A stretch of DNA of 64,000 bases, taken from assembly GCA_035771175.1 (NCBI GenBank), contig CM069598.1, positions 815,894 through 879,893 on the forward strand. Direction: 5' to 3'. Both the position numbers and the translations under genes were made by a program. The notes beneath the pieces were generated by a model. That model saw only the letters and a program-made list of their open reading frames with translations, did no database searches and had not been told where the DNA came from. Shown piece after piece: positions 12,440-23,548 of the stretch. Each line of letters begins with the position of its first letter. Positions within the stretch are counted from its first letter, which is position 1. The DNA is from Paratinospora sagittata. Taxonomy: Eukaryota; Streptophyta; Magnoliopsida; Ranunculales; Menispermaceae.

Positions 12440-13040
12440 GGTATTCTCAACAAAGCTTAAATGATTAGAGTGGAATTTCAAAATGTTGTTGCTTCCCAAG
12501 TTCCTAAAAGATCTATCAGATTTGGTAGTTGGACCCCTCCTCCGCATGAAAAATTAGAGTTAAATGTGGATGATCAAAGGTCGTAGGAGTTACAGCCATT
12601 ATTAGAGACTCACAAGGGCAGTTGCCGGCAGCTCTTGCCAAGAGGTTTGAAGGTAACATGAATGTTTCTATAGTAGAATTTCTAGCCATACGATCCGGTC
12701 TTGAATTAGCATTAGAAGCCAGTATTCAGGTGGACATTATCGAAGGAGATTCTTCTATAGCCATTCATGACATTCGATCTCCTGTTAGAGAGCACTAAAA
12801 AAAGGAAAAATTATCAAAAACTGCAAAATGTATCTAAGATCCTGACCAAATGGTAATGTCAACTCTATTCCCAGAGAATGAAACAAAGCCCTCCATAAAC
12901 TAAGTAAATTTATTATATTCGTTGATCATGTTTAGGTGTGACTTGAGGAGATTCATCTGATCATTTTTAATGTTGTCTTTTTTAAGGCCGGTCCTCCTCT
13001 CCCATCAAGGGGCAGGGTTTAAAAAAAAAAAAAAAAGAAG
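12440..13040 (+). mobile_element. 5'-truncated LINE remnant: RNase H-like domain plus poly(A)
   Basis: Between about 12490 and 12795 the plus strand reads, with breaks, as the RNase H-like domain found at the C-terminus of plant L1-type elements. Readable pieces are PPPHEKLELNVD, a TAIIRDSQGQL stretch, and EFLAIRSGLELALEA followed by IIEGDSSIAIHDI. A stop codon and indels make it non-functional. The following untranslated stretch ends in a 16-nt poly(A) at 13021-13036, as expected for a LINE 3' end. No target duplication was located. Confidence 0.75.
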
Positions 13041-13270
13041 AAGATTATTTCATATATCATATGCTATTAGCTTTAAAGTTGTAAATTCAAAAATGATTTT
13101 AGTTTTATTTTGAGCACCACAAATAGGCAAGCTTAGTAAATGGGAACCGTCCGATTATGTTTCAAGAGACCCTTGTACAAGGTCAATTTTGTTGTTAGCA
13201 AGTTAGTGGGCCTAGATATATCAATTAGTACTACTAAATGAGACTGTTGTTTACCAGTATTATACACCTA

Positions 13271-14225
13271 TTTTAAAAGTGGCAGGTTATTTTCACCTAC
13301 CCTTTTTTTTATCTCTTCACCCATCTCATTTAAAAATTAAAAAGACAAAAAAAGTCTTATGTGAAATTATAAAAAATGATAAGTATTAAATCCCTTAAAC
13401 CTTCTCATCTCTCTCTTCACCACTCATTCTCTATCCTAAACTTTTCAACCCTTTAACTCTCCAACTCATCTCAATTTCTAATATTGTAATTTTTTTGTAT
13501 TTTTTTAATCAAAAACATACATTTTCACTATTTTCATCCTTTTAAAGTATTTTTTTTATAAAAACATATCCAAAATCGAAGAGAAAATGGGGCAAAAATG
13601 AATTTTGAAACTCAGAAAAAATGGCTCCTGAATTGAGTGTGTCTGACTCTGCATAGACAGACAAAATGAAATTTGTCCGCTCTTAATAAGCCTGACATAC
13701 TTCATGGTCGGACATAAAGAGAAATGTCCGACCCTAGTATGTTGAAATGGGTTTCTGGTACCTATTTTCGCTGTCTCATTCGACTATTTTTACCTTTTTT
13801 TTTTAAGAAAACATTTAAATCCAACAATGTAACATTGAAATCAACTTAAAACATGTAAAAATCATGATTTACTTATCGATTTATAATCAAGATTGCACTT
13901 GAATTACTTTGAGTTTGAGGCATTCAAAACTCAAAATAACCTAATTTTTTCACAAGGGTTTAGGACGTTGTTGCTCACAAATCTTATTGACGGTGTTCTA
14001 ATCTTTGAATGATTGAAAAACTTGAAGAAATGATGAAGAGAAGAGAAGAGAAGAAACGAGAGATAAGGAAAAGGTTTAGGGCATTAGGATGAAAATGATA
14101 GAATAAAAATTTAGTTGGGTGAAAAGAAAGAAAATGATTGATTTTAAGTTTTTATGAGGATAAAGAAAGTAAATGAGTGAAGAAATACATAAAAGTGGGT
14201 GAAAATAGCCTGATCTATTTTAAAA
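13271..14225. mobile_element. Non-autonomous long-TIR element (MULE/foldback-like MITE)
   Basis: The left end starts TTTTAAAAGTGGCAGGTTAT and the reverse complement of the right end starts TTTTAAAATAGATCAGGCTA. The following 40 bp (TTTTCACC..., CTTCAC) also match in both arms, and weaker similarity (CCTAAACCTTTTC-like) continues to about 200 bp inward. The interior has no open frame. It carries several copies of a TCCGAC/GTCGGA motif near 13640-13740. A flanking target duplication is not clear, so the superfamily is inferred from TIR length only. Confidence 0.55.
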
Positions 14226-16489
14226 TCATGATAAAACCCATGGGCTTACCATTTTTGAAAATTGGCTCCACAACTTATACATTTTATATCCAACTTGTAC
14301 CCAGGATACGTGAGACTATGTTAACAGCTAGATGTATAGATGAAAGCTACCTCTCTCTCTCTCTCTTAGACTACAATCTTTTCTAAATTATTCAATCAGT
14401 CCAAAAGTTAGTGTTTTTTCTATTTAATACAAAAATTCCTTTTCTACATCACTCTTCTTATTGTGTTTTTCTTCAACGTTCAATTTGCACATGAAAGCGT
14501 GGAAAAGACATAAAGAAAACTCTCCTTTTAATCGATTAAACCCAATATGCGAATCCACAGAAATGATACCAAATTATAACCAAAAGAATGAAAGGATATA
14601 AATAAATAATAAAAAATCTTCAAAGCAAAGTCAGCCACTGGAGTGGAACTCCCATTTCCTCGCCTTCTTTGCTTTTGGAAACAGTTTTTTTTCTCAACTC
14701 TCCAAAACAAGTGAAAAAGAAGAAGAGAGAGAGAGAGTTGTCGGCGAGTTGAGTGTCTCTTACAAGGGAACAGTGTGTGTACCACAATGCCCAATTATTA
14801 TAAAATAAATGCTAATTCTCAAATATTTTGAGTAATAGTAGTATTGAATATTAGAAACAGTTACATACATTAAATCAAGTATTACAAACTTATAAGATTA
14901 TAATATAGTACAAAAAATCATAAACTTAGGACGCTGCATTTGGTTTCTAACTTAAAAATAATTTTCATTACTTTTCAAACAGTAAAAAGATAAAACAGTT
15001 TAAAATTTAAAATTTTCTTTTCACTCTTTTCTTTAAAAAAAGGAAAAACATTTGGAAAATGACATTTAATTGTTTTTCAAGTTTTTAAATTTCATGATTT
15101 GGGTATCATGAAAATTAGAAACCTATTATCAGGTACCCAACAAAACGCAGCCTTAAAGATTGATGTGTTAAACTTTTTTTAAAAAAGTTATTTGTCCAAA
15201 ATCTATTTTTTCTGTGAAAATAGTCTTCTATTTTTTTACGATAATTGCCAAATTAAAGGATTGTGTTAAAACTTTTGAAATTTCTTTTTACTACTACATC
15301 TTAGGTTTGAGCATAAATTTTCGCCTTTACCACATGGACGAAGCCTTTGTGCTTAGATTATGTGTGAGTTTGAGTGAGATGTCACTATGACCCTGTTTGG
15401 TATAACTTTTCCGTTTTGATCTAAATCCATATTTTCTAAACACAACTTCTAGTAAGATCGAGCTTTTATAAATCATAAAAAATTACATTTCCTCATTGCA
15501 AAAAGTTGATCTACCAAACGAGCTACTTGTTGTGTATAGCAAAAATGCTACCACAGTACTATTTTCACCGTAGAACCAAATAAAGTTGATGTTATTTTAA
15601 TAATGTTCGTTTTTGTGCTCCACATAAGCTAACTTTGTGATACCACTCAGATTAAAAAAAAAAAAAAACTAAAATTTAGATATTAAAATAGGGGATCCAT
15701 GCATACTAGGCAAAAGATGAAAAAAGTCACCTTGTTCCACGGCGTGAGTGGCTGATAGAGCACACGGGTCCCTTACTATCACCCGTTACTTTTGCACTAT
15801 GGCACTTGCAGCTCAGGACCCCTCTCCTTGGTGTAAAAGTGATGATTCAATTATATAAATACAAGCTTTTTAGCTTTTAAGAATCCACTACGACCTAGCT
15901 TCTTGTAATTTAAAAATTGCAAAACATTCCGTAATCCATTGTATTATTTTAATTACTTCAAGAAAAAATTTATATTATTTGGGCCCTCTTAGTCTTCGCT
16001 GGATATAGCGATGGCCACGACCGTTACGCCGACACCATTTGTTTCCTACGGCGTATGGTTCGATTATAAATCGCCTACGCCTACGCCTCGGGCATGTGCA
16101 TATCCGTGACACGGTCCCCTAAGTTTTGTTGTTTGTGTTTTTATATGTTAAAAAGCTATCGTAGGTTGAACGAGACCCGAGGAAAACACGGCGAGGAATT
16201 ACTTATGTCGTCGGAGGGTGATTATAGTTTTCATAAAAAGTATTTTTAGAAAAGAAATTGTGAAGTCTTGATTAATTAATGTTTTAAAAAGTATTTTAAA
16301 AGCATATTTAAAAAAAAAATTAATATTCTTTTATAATAAATGAGAAAAATTAAATCAATACGTCTCATAAGTAAATTTTGAAAGATCTATATTGTCATAT
16401 AAAAAAGTTTCTTATATGAATGTGAGCTCATGAAAATTTATATATATAGATGTGAGTACTCATGAAATGTGTATTCATGCCGCTAATTA

Positions 16490-16620
16490 AATTGTCAGTG
16501 TGGTAAGAAGATGAGTTTTTACCTATGAGGTCTCGAGTTTCAACCTTTGGATAGATTCTTATCTTTGTCATATAAGTGGAGGTGATGTGATATTTACTTA
16601 AGGCGAAACCCTTATATTGT
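16490..16620 (+). mobile_element. tRNA-like SINE fragment
   Basis: A GTGGTAAGAAGATGAG box-A-like stretch is followed about 30 bp later by GAGGTCTCGAGTTTCAACC, close to the pol III B-box consensus and typical of plant tRNA-derived SINEs. No poly(A) or target duplication was defined. Confidence 0.4.
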
Positions 16621-16804
16621 GGTTAGGTTGGAGGACGATCATACATTATTGAGTAGGATGCCTTATCAACACGCGGTTGATTCGCTGGATGAAGAGTATA
16701 TCTTAAAGCGGTTGAGAGACTTGCACTGTGAGTTCGAGCCCGTCTTCAACATACCATTGTTGGAAGGCCTGCCTAAAATTGTTTCTGTAGTGTCTGAAGT
16801 CTAA
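16619..16804 (+). other. Unassigned 61-codon reading frame
   Basis: A frame opening at 16619 on a GTG encodes a hydrophilic, protein-like sequence with balanced composition (contains HAVDSLDEEYILKRLRDLHC). The flanking DNA looks non-coding. I do not recognise the family. It may be a fragment of a captured or decayed gene, or chance. Confidence 0.2.
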
Positions 16805-17515
16805 AAAGATTAATTTAGCCTTTTGGGGAGGATGATACCTTCTAAACACAAAAAAATCGATAACACAAAAAAAGAAACGAGTAGAATGTCACTATATTTC
16901 TTTAGTAATATTTGTACTATTTTGCCTAAGGAACGGAGTCTAAATTACCTAAAAAAATTATGTATTCATACTATTATATAAAGTTTCCTCCAGGCACATA
17001 TCTCATGATAATATTAAAAAAAAGGTCTGATGGTCATAATAAGGATAACTACAATATAGAAAATTTCATGACCAAATTTTCATGTTCATATAACAAAAGT
17101 TACTATAATAATATAACACAATTTAAGTTCGTAACAAAATTATTTAATTCTTAGTGTCCTATAGCCTATAGGTTAGTATAATATTATCTGTTGGTTTCTA
17201 TGCCTATTTATTAGAAAATTATCTGTCGCTACACTCAAAACACAGTTGGCATACGGATACCATTAGCAGGATACGAATCCATTCCGAAAATAGATGCCGA
17301 GGAATCGGGCCTCCCTCGCGATTAACACTCAACGCAATCGGCTGAATCACCTGCAAAACAAGCCGTTGGATCGTACAAAACACATGCCACGTCATCCGAT
17401 CGAAAAAGACGCGTATGTTTTGGACTCGCGAAAAGATTCACAGCGAGAAAGCAAGCAACAAGCACAAATATCGAAATTAATGGCTTCTCACACCGCTTGT
17501 CTCCCTCTCTATTTC

Positions 17516-17530
17516 CATATAAAAAAGAGC
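17516..17530 (+). promoter_or_regulatory. TATA box of GAUT4
   Basis: CCATATAAAAAAG about 225 bp before the start codon, at the head of a CT- and AAAGCGGTTT-rich leader. Confidence 0.45.
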
Positions 17531-17538
17531 TGTTTTCC

Positions 17539-17720
17539 AAAGCGGTTTCAGACGCTGTAAAAGCGGTTTTCTGCATTGCTGAGTTCTCTTCTCTTTGCGG
17601 AGTAGATCAAAAGCGGTTTTTTCTTTGGAGAATAAGCGATTTTCTCAGATTCAGATGTTCACGGACGCGTGGATTTATCGGGAAACGAGTTGTTTTGTTT
17701 AGAAAAAAAAGCGGTTTTGG
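17539..17720 (+). repeat. Four copies of AAAGCGGTTT in the GAUT4 leader
   Basis: CAAAGCGGTTTC near 17540, AAAAGCGGTTTTC near 17559, AAAAGCGGTTTTT near 17610 and AAAAGCGGTTTTGG near 17708 all fall in the presumed 5' UTR. The motif is partly palindromic (AAA-GCGG-TTT). Confidence 0.6.
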
Positions 17721-17744
17721 TTGGGAGAAGCGACGACGAAGAAG

Positions 17745-20700
17745 ATGAGGAAGGCTGTGTTGTTCTTGCTGGTTCTAACAGTTCTTGCTCCTATTGTTCT
17801 TTACACGGATAGGCTAGGAAGCTTCACGAGCACTTACTGTGAGATTTTCAACAAAGAGCGTTTAGATTTTCTCGGTTATGTTTTTCACTAAATTGATATC
17901 TTAATTTTTCTTTTTTCTTTTTTTTTTTTTTTTTTTGCAGCTCAAAATGAACTCATCGAAGAGATTTCTTCACTCGTAAGTCTTTTTTTTTGTTGAATCT
18001 GTAATTCAGGTTTCTGCTGTTTGGACAAAATTTGATGTTTTTGTGTTGTTTTTTGTTTTTGTTTTCTGCTCAGAGTGTCGGTGGCGAGAGCGAGCGTTTA
18101 AATCTGCTTCCACAGGTTTTTTTTTTTCCCCTTTTGATTGTCTTGTCTTACTTTTGAAGAAGAAATCACTTGAATTTCGGATCTAATTTGCTTGTTATTT
18201 TCATTTTTTCTTCGGATCAAGTAGGAATTAGCAGATATCTTGAAGGAACCTGTAGGCATCGTTTATTCGGATAATTCAAGCAATCTTGCTGTCAGTGAGT
18301 CTGGAGAAGGTAATCTCTTTAATCTGAAGTTGTTTGCAATTTAACAGATTACGTGCTGTTCGTTTATTGTGAGGAGATTTTGATAGTGTTAGGTCATAGT
18401 TGCATTTATAGTTGGTTGGAGCATGTTAATCTGAAGTTCTATCAATTTAATGGACTCTTTTTGTAATTGTTGTTTGCAGAATTGTCTACAAACGGTAAAA
18501 AGAGAGTATTATCTGCCACAAATGATGGACAGGAAACAGAAAATGAAAACCCTATCAAGCAGGTGATTGAGCTTGAACGATTGGAGGAAAGCAATGCCGG
18601 CGTTAGTTTGGAGAAGCCGGAGTCAGTTGAGGAAAATGAAAACATTGAAGGGGAGAATGACTCGGAGGAAGCAAAAGTAAAGGCATCTGAGAATGCATCG
18701 AAGATTGACGACGCCAAGATGGTTAGTGTTACTGTGATTTCTGTGCTTCTTTTAATTTGTCTAATGCCAGTTGGGGGAAACATCAGTGGATGCCATCGGT
18801 GGAAAGGTCTTCCTATATTATTTTAGAGTTCATATTACAGAGTCAATTGTGCTACCCATCTGCTGATATATTTTAGTAGTTGCAGTTACCGAGTCACTTT
18901 TGTTATTTTCTAGGGGGCTCATTGATGGTGATCATGTGGCAATAATTATTGGTTCTGGTGATTTTATTATAATCATTTTTTGATTGTCTGAGTCTCCTAG
19001 TTGTTGGTTGGCTTAGGCTTATTACTACAAGTATTCCAGAAACTATGGCTCTTCCAAGTTCCCAACTTAGGCAATATCCAACTTGATCATTTTTTTTATC
19101 CTTTTTATTGAAGGCTTGATGTGAAAATGATTCATGAGGCCAACAGTATTGTATCTGGTTAACAATTGACGTAAGACAATGTAAATACCTACAAAGTTCT
19201 ATATATATTTTAATTTATCTTGTACTTTTGTTTTAGGGTGATAGGACCAGCCAACAGTCTGCACAAGCTTCTGCTAAAAAAGACTCAGTAGACCCAGTAA
19301 AGAGTGACCTTGAGAAGCGGAGCAACCAAAGGGCGATACAAGATGCTCAAGTTCGCCAACTTAGAGATCAGCTGATTAGGGCAAAGGTTTATCTTAGCCT
19401 AGGAGCAACTCGAAACAATGCCCACTTTATTAAAGAACTCCGACTGCGTATAAAAGAAGTTCAGAGAACTGTTGGAGATGCTACTAAAGATTCTGATTTA
19501 CCAAGGAAGTAAGCACTTTATTTTGATTGATACTGATTCTTTTGATGCGCTTTTCTATCGTTTATTACTATTTTTTAAAAATTCTATGGAATTTGACCTC
19601 CACCAATAGGTTGTAGTTTCAATTAGTTTCTAGTGGCTCTTAATGTCTTTCCTTACCATTCAACTGAAGTTAATTCTCTTCATGTGAGAGGAAATATAAA
19701 TGGTTTTCTGCAGTAGAAAGAATTTTCTACGAAATCTTACATTCTTCATCTAATCCATAGATGTTGTTTGCTGAACCAGTGCCAATGAAAAAATGAAGGC
19801 GATGGAGCAAACTTTGGCAAAGGGTAGGCAAATTCAAGATGATTGTGCTGCAGCAGTAAAGAAACTTCGTGCAATCATCCATTCAACAGAAGAACAGCTC
19901 CGAGTGCACAAGAAGCAAACCATGTACTTGACACAACTTGCTGCAAAAACCCTTCCAAAAGGTCTTCATTGTCTACCGTTACGCCTTTCAACAGAGTATT
20001 ATTCTTTGAAACCCGATCAGCAGCAGTTTCCTAATCAAGAGAAATTAGAAGACCCTCAACTGTACCATTATGCTCTGTTCTCTGATAATGTATTAGCGGC
20101 AGCAGTTGTTGTAAATTCAACTGTTTCTCGTGCAAAGGTAAATCTTTTGATCAATGACTACATTACAGTTAAAGAGTACATATTTTAGTATTTTATTACT
20201 TGATAGCTAATTCTTCTAGTGCACATTATGTTTTGCAGGAAACGTCAAAACATGTTTTCCACATTGTTACTGATAGGCTTAATTATGCGGCAATGAGGAT
20301 GTGGTTCCTGGCTAATGCACCTGGCAAAGCTACTATTCAGGTTCAGAACATTGAAGAATTCACATGGCTGAATGCAAGCTACAGTCCAGTTCTAAAGCAA
20401 CTTGGGTCCCCATCCATGATAGATTACTATTTCAGGTCTCATCGAGTAAACTCGGACTCAAATTTAAAGTACCGGAACCCAAAGTACCTTTCCATCTTAA
20501 ACCATCTTCGATTTTACCTTCCAGAAATCTTCCCAAAGCTCAACAAAGTACTCTTCCTAGATGATGATATAGTTGTGCAGAAGGATCTCACTGGCCTTTG
20601 GTCTCTTGACCTGAAAGGGAAGGTTAATGGTGCAGTCGAGACTTGTGGAGAAAGTTTTCACCGATTTGATCGGTATCTTAATTTCTCTAACCCTCTTATT

Positions 20701-21661
20701 TCAAAGAACTTTGATCCCCATGCTTGTGGCTGGGCTTATGGAATGAATATCTTTGATTTGGACCAATGGCGGAAACAGAACATAACGGAGGTTTACCATA
20801 GATGGCAAAGACTGGTAAGAGATCTCTTATCAAAATTAAAATATTTAGTCTTTTATCCTGATTTTTCTTTTTAAAGTATTGATTTGAGTACCTTAACAAT
20901 TTGGTTTCTGCTTCCTTCCCTTGAACTTATTAAGAAACTAAAGATGCTAAGTTTTATACTAAACCCTATACCATTGATGGTGAAGTGCCACCTGAAGCCC
21001 AGAAGTTTTCCAAGAAACCCCCCATGGCGCCATCACATTCAGCACTTTTAGGAAAGAACTTCTGTGATTTTTCATTGATTCTACCAAACACCAATTTTTT
21101 AATAAGCTTTCTTCTCTAGGAAAGTAAAGCAAATCATGAACCAAGTAGTTATATGATGTTATGGAATAGCTGGGGTTGTGTTTCTACATAGGTTCTATGT
21201 GGCCATAACTCTCCTGAACTCAATTTTGTCCCAAAATCATACATACGATCATGTTATTCTTACATGTATGAACACTTAGTTGAGAAGATTTCTGTTTGAC
21301 ATTCACACATGAAAACCTCTAGTTATCTTTATTGATTGATATATAATAAAACTTGGATTCTGAGTCATTAATCTTTTTTGCACAGAACCATGACAGACAG
21401 CTATGGAAATTGGGAACCTTGCCACCTGGGTTGATCACTTTCTATAATGTCACATTCCCTCTGGATCAGTCTTGGCATGTGTTGGGTCTTGGGTACAACC
21501 CTAATGTGAGCCAAAAGGACATTGAGCACGCTGCAGTAATACACTACAATGGGAACATGAAACCATGGCTTGAGATAAGCATGCCCAAGTACAGAAACTA
21601 CTGGGCCAAATTCCTCAACTATGATCAAGCTTATTTGCGCGACTGCAACATTAATCCTTGA
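17745..21661 (+). CDS. GAUT4: Galacturonosyltransferase 4-type (pectin homogalacturonan synthesis, GT8)
   Basis: Nine exons: 17745-17838, 17941-17975, 18074-18115, 18225-18309, 18480-18721, 19237-19508, 19780-20137, 20239-20814, 21386-21661; 1980 nt, 659 residues. The N-terminus is short and basic, then one membrane helix (about residues 5-21, VLFLLVLTVLAPIVLY), as for a type II Golgi protein. A variable acidic stem follows, then a conserved coiled region (QLIRAKVYLSLGA, AMEQTLAKGRQIQDDC). The GT8 domain has the metal-binding LDDDIVVQKD at 483-492, plus ACGWAYGMNIFDLD and the HYNGNMKPWLE and YLRDCNINP signatures. The family transfers galacturonic acid from UDP-GalA to homogalacturonan. The stem and C-terminus resemble GAUT4 more than GAUT1. 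The start codon is the first ATG giving the membrane anchor. Confidence 0.95.
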
Positions 21662-22470
21662 TGGTAGCCCTCTTCATTTCCCACATCATTGTAGCATATA
21701 TAAAATATATATATATTAAAGAAAACTGCTCTTAATATGTAATTTGCTGTGTAGGCTCATTTGAAATTAAAAAAAGCTTCAGTTACTTTAATTCTTTCTC
21801 CTCCACACGCGTCCAAGGAGCAATAGAGAGCTGCTGCAGAGACACTTCAGTTCTTTCATAGCTTTGTTCTTGGCATCTTTTTTTGATCCATCCCTGCAAA
21901 TGTGTGCATATGTTTCAGAGGCTAGAAATCTGTAATCAAGACTCAAAACAAGGGTAGTGTCCTATTATCTTGTCAGATATCATGTAAATTTTGAAACTTT
22001 GTCTGCAATTTTTTCTTGCTTCGGTCATCTCGTTAAGTTTTCTTCTTATTATTATTATTTTTCTTGGTATGTTTATGAAATTAAGTGATGCAGAAAAGCC
22101 GGGGCCCGTAACACAGTTGGGCAGAGTTATGATGCGTCACATGGTATGAGTGTGAGTTACAACTGTTTGTGTAAAGCGCAATTTAATTGCTCTAGAGCTT
22201 AGCTGTGTTTTCTTATCAAAACCAGGTTTGAAAAGCAATTGTTGTGGGGCTGGGGAAGCTGTACCGCTCATGTCACATTCATTGATAGAGTGCAAGAAAG
22301 GCTCCACTAGAGTTAGAGGGTCCCAGAGATACTTGAATCAGTGGGGCAGAGTATAGGTTGTCGGTGTTGGGTGTATTTATTTGTTGGTACGTTTGGTGGG
22401 GTATTAAGGAATGCAGAATTCAGGTTCATGAAGGTACGAATGATGGTATATAAACAACATAGAGGTTCTT
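21662..22470. other. GAUT4 3' region and spacer
   Basis: Presumed 3' UTR to about 22100, then spacer. No further coding signal was seen. Confidence 0.5.
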
Positions 22471-22481
22471 CTTCTTATCTT
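22471..22481. repeat. Target-site duplication of LINE 1, left copy
   Basis: CTTCTTATCTT, identical to 27845-27855. It directly abuts the A-rich (on minus) tail of the LINE. Confidence 0.65.
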
Positions 22482-23548
22482 ATCTTATTTATTTATTTTT
22501 ATAAGACACAGGGCATTTTCATTGATGAAAAGAAAAATACAGCAGCATAAGCACCAGAAGGGTAAGAATACATAAATGAAAAAAAATAAACAGAAGAGCA
22601 ACATTGCAGAGAAAACAAATTAACTGATTGGGATAAAATTCCAGCCCCTAAGCCATTTATTAAGCCCGTATCCTTTTGACAGTTTTATGTTCCTTCCAAA
22701 CGCACCATAACACACAGAAGCAGATAATCCTCCAATACTGAGCTTTATGATCAGCAGTGCTCCAGTCCGGAGGAATTGAAAAAGAGCTCATCAATATCAG
22801 TTGGAACAGTGGGCCCCCAATGCACTGTTGCTAACCATTTCTCCCATACAAATCTTGTAAATAGACATTCAACAAAGATGTGATATATGAACTGACCTGC
22901 ACATTTACACAAATAGCACCAATTGGGAGACAGACATCAGTGGAAGACGTCTTTGTAAGACGTCAACCATATTAATTCTTTGATGAGCAATTAGCCACCC
23001 TAATATTTTGACTTTGTTAGGAACAAGAGCTTTCCAAATAGTAAGGTGATGGGAAAAAACATGGCTATTTGGGCAATGAATCAAGTGGGAGAAAAAGGAC
23101 TTAGTACAGAATTTACCTGATGGATCCAAGACCCATCTTCTACCATCCTCAAAGGTGGACAACTGAATCCCCATAAGAATAGACCTTAAGGATGAAAGCT
23201 CCTCCGATTCATTAGCATTAAGGTTTCTAATAAAGGAAAAAAAACCAAGGATGGGATGGATTATGGGCCCCATGGTTAACGAAGTGTTGAGCAGTCTGAT
23301 TTGGGTAAGTAGAAAGTTGTCTACGTGATGGAAAAAGAGAAGCAAAGGAATCAGTACTGCACCACGTGTCATCCCTAAACCTGATTTTTTGGCCATTACC
23401 GATCTTAAGTCTAATGTGTGGTAAGTAAATGGGAGAAAGAGAGTGAATAAACTTCCAAGGGGATCTAAAGTAAATTTGGGAGTCCCAATTATTATTCGAC
23501 AGACCATGTCTACTCACAATGATCTTGGCCCGCAAAAATTGATGTTCT

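Larger units (their letters stand above)
14226..17290. other. Intergenic DNA with fragments only
   Basis: AT-rich spacer with a (CT)n run near 14352-14366 and a GC-rich island at about 15980-16215 with no open frame. A tRNA-like SINE fragment and an unassigned 61-codon frame are listed separately. No recognisable host gene is seen. Confidence 0.5.

Noticed and set aside
14528..14794. 88-codon minus-strand frame
   Set aside because: Composition follows the AT- and CT-rich DNA. There is no known motif, no promoter and no neighbouring exon.
18442..18783. 113-codon minus-strand frame
   Set aside because: Antisense shadow of the acidic stem exon of GAUT4.
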